Shown: positions 8,428-17,656 of the stretch, one piece after another
Numbering within the stretch: the first letter of the stretch is position 1
Layout of the letters: every line of letters starts with the position of its first letter
Source of the DNA: Idiomarina abyssalis
GTDB lineage: Bacteria; Pseudomonadota; Gammaproteobacteria; Enterobacterales; Alteromonadaceae
Direction of reading: 5' to 3'
DNA length: 64,000 bases
NCBI RefSeq assembly: GCF_900116625.1
Contig: NZ_FPBE01000007.1
Location: forward strand, 62,001-126,000
Program-made: the position numbers and the translations under genes
The notes under the pieces: model-generated
The model's database searches: none
The model's input: the letters and a program-made list of their open reading frames with translations, nothing else
Told to the model about the DNA's origin: nothing

Positions 8428-9261
8428 CTAATTTTCGTAGCTAAAAACCCGCACCCATACATCGGCTGTCAGCTCTAATGAGCTGAGAGCTTCGATGCGC
8501 TCACGGCCTTCAGCGCTGCTTCGGTATAGGTGGGGAGTCATAGTAAGTAAATCTTTTATCGCCTGATTTGATGCCAAGGATACCGGAAAAGTTACTTGTT
8601 GCTCAGAGGTCAACTCAAAAGCGGAATCGGTTATCGGCAGCGTCTCATTTTTACTTTTTAGCTCGGAATAAATAATGGCTTTTAGCTCTTTTAGATGGTC
8701 AGCGGCAGGGTCCACCATAATCAACCGGCCTCCGGGCTTTAAAACCCGCTTAAATTCAGCTTCTACCGGAAATCCGAATACGCATAAAATAGTATCGACA
8801 CTACTGTCGGCTAATGGGATAGAAACGTTCGATGCCACCATCCAGCTCAAACGCTTGTCCCGCTTTGCCGCCGCTTGTACTGCCCATTTGGAGATATCCA
8901 ACGCCGCTACACGTAAATCAATGCCTTTTTGCTCAGCTTGTTCAACCAAATAGCGCAAGTAATAACCTTCGCCACAACCCGCATCGAGCACCGCCTGATC
9001 ACCTTCCGCCAACACTGTGTTCGCCAAAGCCCGGGCCAGCGGCTCGTAGTATCCCTGCTCAAGGTACTCCCGACGTGCCTGCACCATGGCCTTGCTGTCG
9101 CCAGGATCCTTAGAGCGCTTATTCTGCACCGGCAATAAATTCACGTACCCCTGTTTCGCCACATCGTAGCTGTGGTTATTATCACAGCGCCAGCTTCGCT
9201 CATTTAAGCGCAGCGGCTTGCCATCAAGTGGGCAGATCAAATCAGTTAACGACTGAGTCAC
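8428..9261 (-). CDS. rlmA: 23S rRNA (guanine-N1)-methyltransferase RlmA
   Basis: SAM-dependent methyltransferase expected to modify 23S rRNA guanine 745. The 277 residues start with the RlmA zinc site (Cys10, Cys26 and His30 are visible in LICPLDGKPL and WRCDNNHSYDVAK), followed by GYVNLLPVQ, which is characteristic. The methyltransferase fold has motif I VLDAGCGEGYYLRYL near residue 91 and CVFGFP downstream. No neighbour suggests operon membership. TlrB/RlmAII-type methyltransferases share the architecture, but in Gammaproteobacteria RlmA(I) is the expected form. Confidence 0.88.
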   Translation of the reverse strand: MTQSLTDLICPLDGKPLRLNERSWRCDNNHSYDVAKQGYVNLLPVQNKRSKDPGDSKAMVQARREYLEQGYYEPLARALANTVLAEGDQAVLDAGCGEGYYLRYLVEQAEQKGIDLRVAALDISKWAVQAAAKRDKRLSWMVASNVSIPLADSSVDTILCVFGFPVEAEFKRVLKPGGRLIMVDPAADHLKELKAIIYSELKSKNETLPITDSAFELTSEQQVTFPVSLASNQAIKDLLTMTPHLYRSSAEGRERIEALSSLELTADVWVRVFSYEN

Positions 9262-9324
9262 ATTGGGTTCCGGTTCGCATGTTCTGTCATCATTCTACGC
9301 GGTTTGTTCTTAAAATTCAGACAC

Positions 9325-9348
9325 AAAAAAAGCAGCCCGTGGGCTGCT
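9325..9348 (-). terminator. Rho-independent terminator of the cold-shock gene
   Basis: An 8-bp perfect stem (AGCAGCCC / GGGCTGCT, loop GT) at 9331-9348 is followed on the minus strand by a run of seven T. It lies about 40 bases beyond the csp stop codon and so should end that transcript. Confidence 0.85.
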
Positions 9349-9389
9349 CTTCATAATTTTTAGCTTACCTAGAAGCTAGTCCATGCAAA

Positions 9390-9599
9390 TTAAATTGCCT
9401 GGATGTTCTCAGCCTGAGGACCTTTAGGACCCTGGGTTACTGAGAAAGAAACGTTTTGACCTTCAGCTAGCGTTTTGAAACCGTCGCTAACAATCGCGCT
9501 GAAATGAGCGAATACGTCTGCGCCGCCTTTCTGCTCGATAAAACCAAAACCTTTTGCTTCGTTAAACCACTTAACAACACCGTTTACTGTATTAGACAT
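9390..9599 (-). CDS. Cold-shock domain protein, CspA/CspE family
   Basis: The 69-residue single cold-shock domain protein binds single-stranded RNA and DNA and acts as an RNA chaperone. RNP1 (KGFGFIEQ, residues 16-23) and RNP2 (VFAHFSAI, about 29-36) are intact, and length and ends match CspA-family proteins. A CAGGA ribosome-binding site precedes the ATG. A long AT-rich leader (9600-9837) and a strong terminator flank it, the layout of cold-induced csp genes; the paralogue type cannot be resolved from sequence alone. Confidence 0.93.
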   Translation of the reverse strand: MSNTVNGVVKWFNEAKGFGFIEQKGGADVFAHFSAIVSDGFKTLAEGQNVSFSVTQGPKGPQAENIQAI

Positions 9600-9837
9600 A
9601 ATAAATATCCTGAAATTTTATAAAATAAGTAATCGCTCCGGGCGTTCCCAGTTGCGATGATCATGCGGGGTAAAAAATGAAACTTAAAACTGCAGGACGA
9701 AGGTATTACTAAGAGTAAAGCGACGTAGAGGAGTGTTTAACTAACTGTTTCTTATCCAACGCCGGCTACTTTACGCACATTCTATATAATATCAAACAAT
9801 AGTTTTCATTTATTTTATAAATCACCTTTATAATTCT
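9600..9837 (-). promoter_or_regulatory. Long leader and promoter region of the cold-shock gene
   Basis: These 238 bases hold no credible ORF. Near 9780-9795 the minus strand is very AT-rich (ATATTATATAGAAT), suggesting a promoter -10 region. Transcription from there would leave a leader of roughly 150-180 nt before the ATG. Such leaders in cspA-type genes refold with temperature. No convincing match to the enterobacterial cold-box was found, so only the general layout supports this. Confidence 0.45.
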
Positions 9838-10758
9838 TTATGGCTTTCTAAACACCTGCGCCAGCATGCAACGAACAGAGCCGCCGCCAAGCTCTATGGT
9901 CGGAACCGCTATAGGTAATAACTCAACCCACTGCTCCAGCTGCCGTATTTGTTCTGTGGTCAATGAGCGGTAAGCGGTTTCAGACATAGCCAGAAGTTTG
10001 TAGTCATTCACCTCCAGTTCCAGCATGTTGCCTGCAAAGTTACTTATCTGCTGCTCTGTTAATGGCACTAAGGCTTTGCCCGAATTCTTCACTGAACCAA
10101 CAAAAGTCTGTTGCTCTTCCTTATTGCGGATCATATCCACAGACGCTATAACAAAGTCACTGCCAACCGCCATTAGCACATTGGTGTGGTACACCGGTTT
10201 CCCGTCACTGCTGGTGGCATCAAAGGCCATTGGCTGATAGCCCAACTCATTACACAATTGCTCCAAGGCTTTCTCGTTCATGCGTTTTGAGCGGGCACCA
10301 TAGGCCAATTGATTATCATGATCGAAAACCACCGATCCTGTACCCTCCAGAAAAACTTCTTCTTGCTCTAGCACGCTAAGATCGAGCGTTTTTTCGTATC
10401 CATAAGTTTCCTGCAGAAACTCAATAATATCGGCTCGACGTTCCTTACGGCGGTTATTGCAATACATGGGGTACAGCACCAGCTCTCCGGTACGGTGCGT
10501 GCTAAACCAGTTGTTAGGAAAGACTGAATCGGGTGTTTCTGTGCCGGTATCTTCAAACAGTTGTACTTTAACGCCTTTACTCTGTAACAGCTCGACCGCC
10601 TTTGTAACTTCGTCGTAAGCGGCCTTGGCGACATTGAGTCCCTGCTGCGCTATCGACTGAAAGGCATTATCCGCCATAGTTTCAGGATTTGAAGCAAAGT
10701 GATGCGGGCGCACCATAACAACGGTATCGGACGACTGATTCATTGCGTTTATAGACAT
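9838..10758 (-). CDS. ctlX: Amidinotransferase-fold hydrolase, CtlX (citrulline utilisation) type
   Basis: The 306-residue protein opens MNQSSDTVVMVRPHHFASNPET and has the guanidino-modifying fold seen in arginine deiminase and DDAH relatives. Key stretches are DSVFPNNWFSTH (near 76-87), the EGTGSVVFDH substrate-site segment, YHTNVLMAVG with the catalytic His, and the C-terminal ELGGGSVRCMLAQVF with the nucleophilic Cys. These match proteins named CtlX. It probably hydrolyses citrulline or a related ureido/guanidino compound. No Shine-Dalgarno is obvious before ATG 10758; ATG 10743 is an alternative start. Confidence 0.82.
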   Translation of the reverse strand: MSINAMNQSSDTVVMVRPHHFASNPETMADNAFQSIAQQGLNVAKAAYDEVTKAVELLQSKGVKVQLFEDTGTETPDSVFPNNWFSTHRTGELVLYPMYCNNRRKERRADIIEFLQETYGYEKTLDLSVLEQEEVFLEGTGSVVFDHDNQLAYGARSKRMNEKALEQLCNELGYQPMAFDATSSDGKPVYHTNVLMAVGSDFVIASVDMIRNKEEQQTFVGSVKNSGKALVPLTEQQISNFAGNMLELEVNDYKLLAMSETAYRSLTTEQIRQLEQWVELLPIAVPTIELGGGSVRCMLAQVFRKP

Positions 10759-10815
10759 TGCAGAATTTGCGCGCAGTTATAGCAACTTGGCTGACGCTTA
10801 GCAACGGGCAAAAGA

Positions 10816-10843
10816 AAAGGGCAGCGTTGTTGCACTGCCCTTT
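10816..10843. terminator. Bidirectional terminator between ctlX and the TonB receptor
   Basis: The stem AAAGGGCAG / CTGCCCTTT (9 bp, loop about 10 nt) has A-rich sequence on one side and T-rich on the other. It lies 20 bases after the end of the receptor gene, which is read on the minus strand, and probably ends that transcript before ctlX. Confidence 0.7.
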
Positions 10844-10862
10844 CTATGATTACCCAGTTCAC

Positions 10863-13004
10863 TTACCAGGCGTATTTAAGACTCAACTCAAAGTTACGCT
10901 CTGCGCCGAAGAACCCTTGATTATAAAAATCGATACTCGAGTAATATTTCTCATCGAACAGGTTGTTGACGTTCAGGCTTAAATCCAGGTTTTTACCTAA
11001 CTGATAGTTAGCCATAGCGTTTACTACGGTATAGCTGTCCTGATTAAAGGTTTCACCATTAGGGCCAATACCAGGGTTAGATACATCGCTTTGCCAGTTA
11101 GCATTAACACCTAATTTTAACGCATCAGTGGCAGTATAAAGCACACTGGCTTTAACCATGTCCTCCGGCAAGTAAGGTGCATAGTCTGAACCATCACGAT
11201 CCGTTGACTCATTATGCGTATAACTGAAGAAAATGTTCAGCGCATCTGTTGGTTTACCGTTTAGCTCCAGCTCATAACCTTCACTTTCTGCTCCATCCAC
11301 ACCTATGGAAGGAAAAATGGTCGTGCCCGGCAATGGATCCGTATTATCAGGATCATTGATTGCTAAGTTATCTTCCTTAATTTTATAAATAGCAAAGCTG
11401 GCAGACAGCGCTTCGTTAAAGAAGTCGCCTTTAATACCAATTTCTGAATTAGACCCTTCAACTGGACCAATCAGCTCGCCGTCAGCGTTAAATGCATTTT
11501 GGGGCTGGAAAATTTCGGTGTAGCTGGCGTAGGTGGAAATAATGTCAGTAACATCGTAAACAAGGCCGAGATAAGGCGTATTGACGCTTGAGTTCTCGTA
11601 GTCACTTGTTGCCCAGGGCGACTCAGACAATGAATCGTAGTTGGTTAAACGATTACCAATTATCGCGGTAAATTCGTCCGTTAAACTAAACTGTGCGGCA
11701 GCATAAACGCCTTCCTGAGTATGAGACTCTAGCGTGCTATATGCTGGTGTATCGCTGAAGTTAGGTTGAGGTACTCCACTCCCCCAGTCAAATAAGCTAG
11801 GAACCACAATAGTATCGGTAATACCATAAGACGTAGCATTAACATCCTGCTCAGCATAGAGAGCACCTGCCGTTAACTGGTGCTCGCGACCCAATAACTC
11901 AAAAGGGCCCGAAGCTAAAATACGGAATGACGTTTGCTCCCGGTCGGACACATAGTGATTAGGAGACGCACTCAGACCTTCTCCCGTTTCTTTGTTCGGG
12001 AAGCCAGAAAAGTACAAAAGATACCCGTCCATTTCACCTTCACGGCGCTCGACATCCATTTGAAGGTCCCAGCCGTTATCAAACGCATGCTCTAGTTGTG
12101 CAAAGACATTCGTGCTTTCTCTGTCCCATCTGTTCCATGGCGAAGCGGTTGTCGTACTTACCGGCAAGTCGTCTGCCTGAGTGCCGTCGTCATAAAACAG
12201 CGGTAATGCGCCCCACATGCTACCTTTGGGGTTCCGCTCACTGTAGTCTGCACCTACCGTCAAGCGCGTTTGGGTCGTTAAATCGGCCGTTACTACCGCG
12301 TAAATTTGTGCGTTTTCTTTTTCAGACAGGTCAACGTAGCTTTCACCTTCTTCATAGGCCATCGCCACTCGCGCTTTCACATTACCGTCTTCGGTCAACG
12401 TCTGAGAATGGTCAGCCTCGAAGCGATAATTACTCCAGGAGCCAATACCAACACTCGCATAGCCGCCATCTTCTGTTTTTGGGCGCTTACGAATGAGGTT
12501 AATTGCTGCAGAAGGTTCCCCGGCACCCGTTAACAAGCCGGTTGCGCCCCGCACAATTTCCACTCGCTCAAATACTACCGAGTCGGCTAAGGCTTCACTA
12601 AAGAAACTGTTGTAGGCAATTGGCACGCCATCGAACTGGAAGTTAGTTACGTCACGCCCGCGAGAGCGGAAGAAAAAGCGGTCCGTTTCAGCCTGCTGCG
12701 CCTGAATACCCGGGGCAAATTGCATAACATCTGCAACAGTATCTAATGCGAAACCGTCAATAAAATCGCGATCGATAACTGAAATAGACTGAGGTGTCTG
12801 GCGTAGAGTTAACGGTAGTCCTGTTGCCGTTGTCGCACGGTCAAGCGGGCTTCCGGTCACTTTAATGTGTTCAAAAATCTTTTCTTTAGTCTCGGTATTT
12901 TGTTCAGCTTGGTCTGAATCTTCTGACTGCACCGCAAACGCAGTAGAAGTTAACAGCACCGATGTTACTGCTGTCGCTAAAAAGCTTTTGGCGAATGCCT
13001 TCAT
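10863..13004 (-). CDS. TonB-dependent siderophore receptor
   Basis: I start this outer-membrane receptor at ATG 13004 (GGGAGA site 5 bases upstream), giving 713 residues with a signal peptide (MKAFAKSFLATAVTSVLLTSTAFA). The plug domain follows: FEHIKVTGSPLD as the TonB-box region, TPQSISVIDRDFI, then VERVEIVRGATGLLTGAGEPSAAINLIRKRP, which is typical of ferric-hydroxamate/pyoverdine-type receptors. The remainder is a 22-strand barrel ending in aromatic YAW. It should import an Fe(III)-siderophore using TonB energy. A Fur-like box lies about 30 bases upstream, and a PepSY protein is divergent. The ligand is unknown. Confidence 0.92.
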   Translation of the reverse strand: MKAFAKSFLATAVTSVLLTSTAFAVQSEDSDQAEQNTETKEKIFEHIKVTGSPLDRATTATGLPLTLRQTPQSISVIDRDFIDGFALDTVADVMQFAPGIQAQQAETDRFFFRSRGRDVTNFQFDGVPIAYNSFFSEALADSVVFERVEIVRGATGLLTGAGEPSAAINLIRKRPKTEDGGYASVGIGSWSNYRFEADHSQTLTEDGNVKARVAMAYEEGESYVDLSEKENAQIYAVVTADLTTQTRLTVGADYSERNPKGSMWGALPLFYDDGTQADDLPVSTTTASPWNRWDRESTNVFAQLEHAFDNGWDLQMDVERREGEMDGYLLYFSGFPNKETGEGLSASPNHYVSDREQTSFRILASGPFELLGREHQLTAGALYAEQDVNATSYGITDTIVVPSLFDWGSGVPQPNFSDTPAYSTLESHTQEGVYAAAQFSLTDEFTAIIGNRLTNYDSLSESPWATSDYENSSVNTPYLGLVYDVTDIISTYASYTEIFQPQNAFNADGELIGPVEGSNSEIGIKGDFFNEALSASFAIYKIKEDNLAINDPDNTDPLPGTTIFPSIGVDGAESEGYELELNGKPTDALNIFFSYTHNESTDRDGSDYAPYLPEDMVKASVLYTATDALKLGVNANWQSDVSNPGIGPNGETFNQDSYTVVNAMANYQLGKNLDLSLNVNNLFDEKYYSSIDFYNQGFFGAERNFELSLKYAW

Positions 13005-13032
13005 GAATTGTCTCCCGACTACAGACTGTAAA

Positions 13033-13047
13033 TGCGAATTGTTATCA
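13033..13047. promoter_or_regulatory. Putative Fur box between TonB receptor and PepSY gene
   Basis: TGCGAATTGTTATCA matches the 7-1-7 Fur core at 11-12 of 14 arm positions. A perfect left arm TGATAAT starts a second partial site at 13062-13076. Both lie in the divergent gap between ATG 13004 (minus) and ATG 13117 (plus), so a single Fur-occupied region could repress both genes. Confidence 0.65.
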
Positions 13048-13116
13048 GCCAACATTGTATTTGATAATTGTTCGTATTTACAATATCATTTCGGAAAATT
13101 TTCCAGGGGGCTCAAA

Positions 13117-14262
13117 ATGACGCAACGACAATGGTTTAAATTACACGGATGGTGCTCATTACCTATATGGGTATTGTTCTGCTTTATCTGTATTACTGGC
13201 ACCATTGCGGTCTTCAGTCACGAGCTCACCTGGCTATTTAACGAGAATGCACGCGCCGTCAACCCAGACAGCTTGCCTGCTCAACCTGTTTCAGAACTTG
13301 TTGCCGCAGTTAAAAGCCAGTTCCCGACCGCCAACGTCACTACAGTAATGACTTTCGAACCTTACCTTATTAATGCGGTTATCTTCTCGGCCGAGAATAT
13401 TCCGAATGGCATTGCTTACGTAAACCAGTACACCGGCGAAATTCAGGAAGTGAACCAGGGAATTACCTTTATTAACTTTATGCGCTCGTTGCATAGCTGG
13501 CTGCTATTCCCCTGGCAAGAAGGCTATAGCGTTGGCTACTATTTAGTTTCAGCCATGTCATTTGTCATGATAGGTGCGTTAGTTACCGGGCTGGTTATTT
13601 ACAAAAAATTCTGGCGTGCCTATACACAACCTAAAGTTCGCGCTAAGCAGGGCAAGAAAACACTATTAACTGACTTACATAAGCACGGCGGTGCCTGGTC
13701 TATCTGGTTCCTTATTGTTATGAGCCTGACCGGTCTCTGGTATTTCACCCAGCAAGTGCTTTGGCATGCCGATATCGATATTGAAGGGCATGCACCGTTA
13801 GTGGAAGTATCTGACATTCCCATGGGTGAAAAAGCACAGCCACCGGTTTCCTTTGAACAAGCCCTGACAATTGCTGAGCAGCGTTTCCCGGATATAAGGC
13901 CCAGCTTTATTATGATGCCGGAGCACAACCGCGACATGTTCAAAATTATGGGTGGCGGCGACTTTATCTTTTACGATCAGTACTCCTATCGGCTTGATAT
14001 TAACCCGTGGAACGGCGAAATAGCCCGTGCCGTTTCACCGGAAAACATGAATACGCTGCAAACCATCCAGCATATTATTGATCCCCTGCACTACGGCACT
14101 ATTGGCGGTATCTGGACCAAAGCCATCTGGTTTATTTTTGGCCTTATATTGTCAGCCATGTCCATTACCGGATTTTTAATTTGGGGCTCGCGTACTGTTA
14201 AAGCATCGAAAGAGAGGCGAGCTGCCGCTCAAGAACAGCTGCAAAGCGAGGGGGCGCAGTAA
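13117..14262 (+). CDS. PepSY-associated TM protein (PiuB/FoxB-like siderophore reductase family)
   Basis: Starting at ATG 13117 (AGGGGG upstream), the protein has 381 residues. Four transmembrane helices are visible near 8-35, 150-172, 195-217 and 340-362, with His residues in or near the helices (LHGWCS, LHSWLLF, HKHGGAWS, HYGTIGG). PepSY domains lie in the periplasmic loops. This is the layout of PiuB/FoxB-type inner-membrane proteins proposed to reduce or release iron from siderophores in the periplasm. The next gene overlaps its stop by one base (TAATG). A longer reading frame back to 12865 overlaps the divergent promoter and receptor gene and is not used. Confidence 0.85.
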   Translation: MTQRQWFKLHGWCSLPIWVLFCFICITGTIAVFSHELTWLFNENARAVNPDSLPAQPVSELVAAVKSQFPTANVTTVMTFEPYLINAVIFSAENIPNGIAYVNQYTGEIQEVNQGITFINFMRSLHSWLLFPWQEGYSVGYYLVSAMSFVMIGALVTGLVIYKKFWRAYTQPKVRAKQGKKTLLTDLHKHGGAWSIWFLIVMSLTGLWYFTQQVLWHADIDIEGHAPLVEVSDIPMGEKAQPPVSFEQALTIAEQRFPDIRPSFIMMPEHNRDMFKIMGGGDFIFYDQYSYRLDINPWNGEIARAVSPENMNTLQTIQHIIDPLHYGTIGGIWTKAIWFIFGLILSAMSITGFLIWGSRTVKASKERRAAAQEQLQSEGAQ

Positions 14263-14732
14263 TGGCACGTCGCAAAAATACATTCTGGAACCGAAACAAA
14301 TTCAAACTCAGCGGCTTAATTCTCATTCTGCCTATTTATTTTTTGTATGAGCAACTGCAACCGCCCGTATTCCCGGATGTCTGGGAAGAGAAATCGGTCG
14401 GACCTTTTGAAGTTGCCATACAGCCGTTAAATAACGATGCGCCGTATGCGCACCACGACGACTGGGTAAAAGACTTTGCGGCCTATGTAAATGACGGTGA
14501 AGTCAGCAATATACGCCAGGGCTACGTCAGTATCGGCGAAGAACCGGTTGCCCTGGAAGCCTTGCAAAAAGATGACGTCGGCATTCTGCATGGCAGTGAG
14601 TTACTGCAACATGTGCATGCTATTGCGCCACAACAATATCAACCTGAACACCGCGTTTGGGTGACATTGCAGACCTGGGACGGCAATGTGCATAAGGCCT
14701 CATGGCAACTTCCCGGAAATTGGTTAAAATAA
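14262..14732 (+). CDS. Hypothetical membrane-anchored protein in siderophore cluster
   Basis: I do not recognise this 156-residue protein. It has a basic N-terminus (MARRKNTFWNRNKFK) followed by one hydrophobic helix (LSGLILILPIYFLYE, about 17-31), so it is probably anchored in the inner membrane with a periplasmic domain. The domain contains several His (APYAHHDDWVKDF, LLQHVHAIA), possibly a metal or haem site. The start codon overlaps the PepSY stop by one base, and a Fur-controlled receptor follows. Context implies a role with the PepSY protein in iron-siderophore handling. Confidence 0.75.
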   Translation: MARRKNTFWNRNKFKLSGLILILPIYFLYEQLQPPVFPDVWEEKSVGPFEVAIQPLNNDAPYAHHDDWVKDFAAYVNDGEVSNIRQGYVSIGEEPVALEALQKDDVGILHGSELLQHVHAIAPQQYQPEHRVWVTLQTWDGNVHKASWQLPGNWLK

Positions 14733-14742
14733 AACTTTAAAC

Positions 14743-14761
14743 ACGAATCATTTTCATTTAC
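14743..14761 (-). promoter_or_regulatory. Putative Fur box upstream of second TonB receptor
   Basis: Read on the minus strand, these 19 bases match the Fur consensus GATAATGATAATCATTATC at 12 positions, with the inner AATGAAAATGATT carrying most of the match. The site lies about 45 bases before ATG 14805, where a promoter is expected. It is weaker than the other Fur-like sites in this window. Confidence 0.45.
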
Positions 14762-14804
14762 GATCCACCTCAATTTAGACAGCAGTTAATTTTTGAGGGG
14801 AACA

Positions 14805-16928
14805 ATGAACATTCACAAGACCTTACTGGCGGCCAGCATCCTGGCCGCCTTAACCGCCACCAACGTTCACGCACAAGAAGAAAGCCCGGAAAAGACTCAA
14901 GAAGAGATGATGGAAACCATCAAAGTCAGTTCGCGCGGTCTTATCTCTTACGTTAGCGCGACCGGCGCCAAATCTGACACCCCGATTATTGAAACACCTT
15001 TATCGGTTTCAGTTCTGACCGAAACCCGTATTGAAGACTTAGGCGCAGTAACAGTGCAGGACGCTATTGGTTACGTAGCGGGTTTATACAACGGACCTTA
15101 CGGCGTTGATACCCGCGGTGACTGGGCACAAATTCGTGGCGTCTCTCCAGTACAGTATTTAGATGGCCTTAAGTCGTTGTTCGGCTACTACAACAACGTG
15201 CGTATTAACCCCTACTCGTTAGGCCAAATTGAAATATTGAAAGGACCAAGCTCGGTCTTATATGGACAAGGCTCTACCGGTGGTATTATTAATTTAGTCA
15301 GCAAGCGGCCTCAGGCAGAGACCGAAGGTCAGTTCTGGGCACAATTGGGCAACTATTCGCGCAAGCAAGTAGCTGGCGACATTACCGGCGCCTTAAACGA
15401 TGACGCGTCGTTAACCGGGCGCTTCATTGGCTTATACCGCAACAGCGACACCCAAACCGACTTTGTGCCCGACAACAGTCTGGTACTCAACCCTTCCTTA
15501 AGCTGGCACGCTTCTGAAGACACTAAAATTACTTTGATCGGCAATATTCAGCGTAACGAATCAGGCTCCAGTACACAGTTTTTTCCGTGGCAGGGCACCC
15601 TGTTCCCGAACGAGTTTGGTCAAATTGACAGTTCCACCTTTGTGTCAGAGCCGGGCTTCGATAAATACGATACTGAGCAGGACGCGTTAACCGCTATTGT
15701 TGAGCACGATATAAACCTGGACTGGAGTCTGCGCTTAGCAAGTCGCTACAACGACAGTCATGCCGACTACAATACGATGTATGGCTGGCCACCAGTTTTC
15801 GCCGACGACAACCGCACGGTTAACCGCGTTTCTTACTTGTCTCGTGCTGATGCAAGAACCTGGACCAGCGACCTGCAGTTGCACGGCTCTGTTATTACTG
15901 GTGCTGTTGAGCACGACTTAGTCTTCGGCCTGGACTTTCAAGACTCTTACACCGATAACGACTACGCTTACGGTGCCATGAACCCATTAGATTTGTATGC
16001 GCCAGTGTACGGCCAGGCAACAGGCTTGCCGACCGAATCCGATGTTGTTGACTATGCCTCTTTAACCAGCCACCAAGCGGGTGTGTATGTGCAGGACAAC
16101 ATGCGTATAGACGAAAAATGGCTAATCTCAGCCGCTTTACGTCGCGACCGCGCAACAAATAATCCTGAAGGCGGAAGCGCTACCGATCAGTATGCGACAA
16201 CCGGCCGCCTGGGCTTCATGTACCTTATGGACGGAGGTTTGTCTCCTTACCTTAGTTACAGCGAATCTTTCTCTCCACTTATTGGCCGAGATGCGTACGA
16301 AAATCCATACGTACCGTTAGAAGGTAAACAGTGGGAAGCCGGTATTAAATATCAGCCTCAGGGTACAGAGCACCTGTTAACCATTGCTGCTTATCAAATT
16401 ACAGAAGAGAATCGGGCAACCCCGGTGAACGATGCTGATGCACCAAACCCGGACGGCCAGGTGCAAATAGGCGAAGTAGAGATTGAAGGTGTCGAATTTG
16501 AAGCACAGCTCGCCTGGGACTCCCTGGACGTTTACGCCAGCTATGCCTACACCGATACGGCTATTAGCAAGAGCAACATCCCATCTGAAATCGGCAAGCC
16601 ACTGTCAGCCACCCCTGATCATCAAGCTTCTGTTTGGGGAACTTACCGTCCGGACAACTGGAATGGCTTTAAAGTTGGTGCCGGCGTTCGCTATGTAGGG
16701 AACACCTCTGACGGTAACGTGGTATATAACGGCAACCCACTGTACTTAGAAACGCCAAGTTACACGGTGTTCGACGCCATGATTGGTTACGACTGGGATA
16801 ACTACAGTTTGAGCCTTGATGTGGACAACCTGACAGACCGGACTGTTATTACCTCATGTGGTGCACGCGGCGACTGTTTCTATGGCCAGCAACGCACGGT
16901 TATGGCGAACTTCCGTTATAATTTTTAA
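14805..16928 (+). CDS. TonB-dependent siderophore receptor
   Basis: The likely start is ATG 14805, 4 bases after GAGGGG (14795-14800); a TTG at 14793 would consume that site. The 707-residue product has a signal peptide (MNIHKTLLAASILAALTATNVHA), an N-terminal ETIKVSSRG TonB-box region, plug motifs (TPLSVSVLTETRIEDLG, QIEILKGPSSVLYGQGSTGG, INLVSKRP) and a barrel ending RYNF. It belongs to the FhuA/FhuE-like group taking up ferric siderophores. The C-terminal CGARGDCFYGQQRTV pattern with two Cys is typical of this group. It follows the PepSY operon and probably forms one uptake system with it. Confidence 0.92.
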   Translation: MNIHKTLLAASILAALTATNVHAQEESPEKTQEEMMETIKVSSRGLISYVSATGAKSDTPIIETPLSVSVLTETRIEDLGAVTVQDAIGYVAGLYNGPYGVDTRGDWAQIRGVSPVQYLDGLKSLFGYYNNVRINPYSLGQIEILKGPSSVLYGQGSTGGIINLVSKRPQAETEGQFWAQLGNYSRKQVAGDITGALNDDASLTGRFIGLYRNSDTQTDFVPDNSLVLNPSLSWHASEDTKITLIGNIQRNESGSSTQFFPWQGTLFPNEFGQIDSSTFVSEPGFDKYDTEQDALTAIVEHDINLDWSLRLASRYNDSHADYNTMYGWPPVFADDNRTVNRVSYLSRADARTWTSDLQLHGSVITGAVEHDLVFGLDFQDSYTDNDYAYGAMNPLDLYAPVYGQATGLPTESDVVDYASLTSHQAGVYVQDNMRIDEKWLISAALRRDRATNNPEGGSATDQYATTGRLGFMYLMDGGLSPYLSYSESFSPLIGRDAYENPYVPLEGKQWEAGIKYQPQGTEHLLTIAAYQITEENRATPVNDADAPNPDGQVQIGEVEIEGVEFEAQLAWDSLDVYASYAYTDTAISKSNIPSEIGKPLSATPDHQASVWGTYRPDNWNGFKVGAGVRYVGNTSDGNVVYNGNPLYLETPSYTVFDAMIGYDWDNYSLSLDVDNLTDRTVITSCGARGDCFYGQQRTVMANFRYNF

Positions 16929-16949
16929 GACTTAGTAAGTTTCACGTGC

Positions 16950-16989
16950 AGCCCCGAACGCCTTTCTTCCCAGCGTTCGGGGCTTTTTT
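16950..16989 (+). terminator. Rho-independent terminator of TonB receptor
   Basis: A 12-bp perfect stem (AGCCCCGAACGC / GCGTTCGGGGCT) with an 11-nt loop is followed by six T, 21 bases after the receptor stop codon. Confidence 0.92.
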
Positions 16990-16999
16990 ATGGGGGAGT

Positions 17000-17656
17000 T
17001 TATTCAGGAGTGTAGTACTCAACACCAATTTGAATACGGTCGCGGCCATTTTGCAGGCGCCAGCGGTTGGTGTCGCGCAATGAGTAAACGCAGCCGCAAT
17101 ATTCCTGCTGATAAAAACGCTCGCGCTTGGCAATTTCTACCATACGAGCGGAGCCGCCTTTTTTACGCCAGTTAAAGGTCCAGTAATGCAGACCGGGATA
17201 ACGCGCAACCGCACGCTGACCGCAATCATTAATCTGTTCCATATTCTTCCAGCGTGAAATACCTAAGCAGCTGGTAATAGTGTCAAAGCCGTTTTCATGC
17301 GCATACAACGCCGTACGCTCAAAACGCATATCAAAACATACTCTGCAACGCTCACCACGCTCAGGTTCCCACTCCAGGCCTTTCACCCGCTCAAACCAGT
17401 TTTTGGTGTCGTAGTCACAGTCAATAAAGTCCACACCAAGCTTTTCCGCAAAACGGATATTCTCTTCTTTACGCAGCAAATACTCCTTTTCAGGGTGAAT
17501 ATTTGGGTTATAGAAGAAAATCGTAAACTTAATGCCCGCTTCAGCCATACGCTCCATTACTTCACCTGAACAAGGTGCGCAGCAAGAGTGCAGCAGCACG
17601 TGGTCAGAGCCCGTAGGCGTCTCTAAAACAATGGATTCTTTCTTGTTTCTAGCCAT
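17000..17656 (-). CDS. queH: Epoxyqueuosine reductase QueH
   Basis: Catalyses the last step of queuosine synthesis in tRNA, epoxyqueuosine to queuosine, as the non-homologous alternative to QueG. The 218-residue protein has the family cysteine layout for a 4Fe-4S cluster and adjacent metal site: [11 protein letters not shown] (Cys25, Cys26, Cys29), CRVCFDMR (Cys104, Cys107) and a later CGC pair ([11 protein letters not shown]). Also conserved are [12 protein letters not shown] and [15 protein letters not shown]. It stands alone and converges on the receptor terminator. Confidence 0.93.
   Translation of the reverse strand: MARNKKESIVLETPTGSDHVLLHSCCAPCSGEVMERMAEAGIKFTIFFYNPNIHPEKEYLLRKEENIRFAEKLGVDFIDCDYDTKNWFERVKGLEWEPERGERCRVCFDMRFERTALYAHENGFDTITSCLGISRWKNMEQINDCGQRAVARYPGLHYWTFNWRKKGGSARMVEIAKRERFYQQEYCGCVYSLRDTNRWRLQNGRDRIQIGVEYYTPE

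Noticed and set aside
12865-13116. 84-residue N-terminal extension of the PepSY protein
   Set aside because: It lies antisense to the receptor's signal-peptide region and runs through the Fur-box promoter. The MTQRQW start with AGGGGG upstream fits the family.
15895-16158. Minus-strand ORF within the second TonB receptor
   Set aside because: It is a shadow of the receptor coding sequence, Arg/His-rich, with no start signals.
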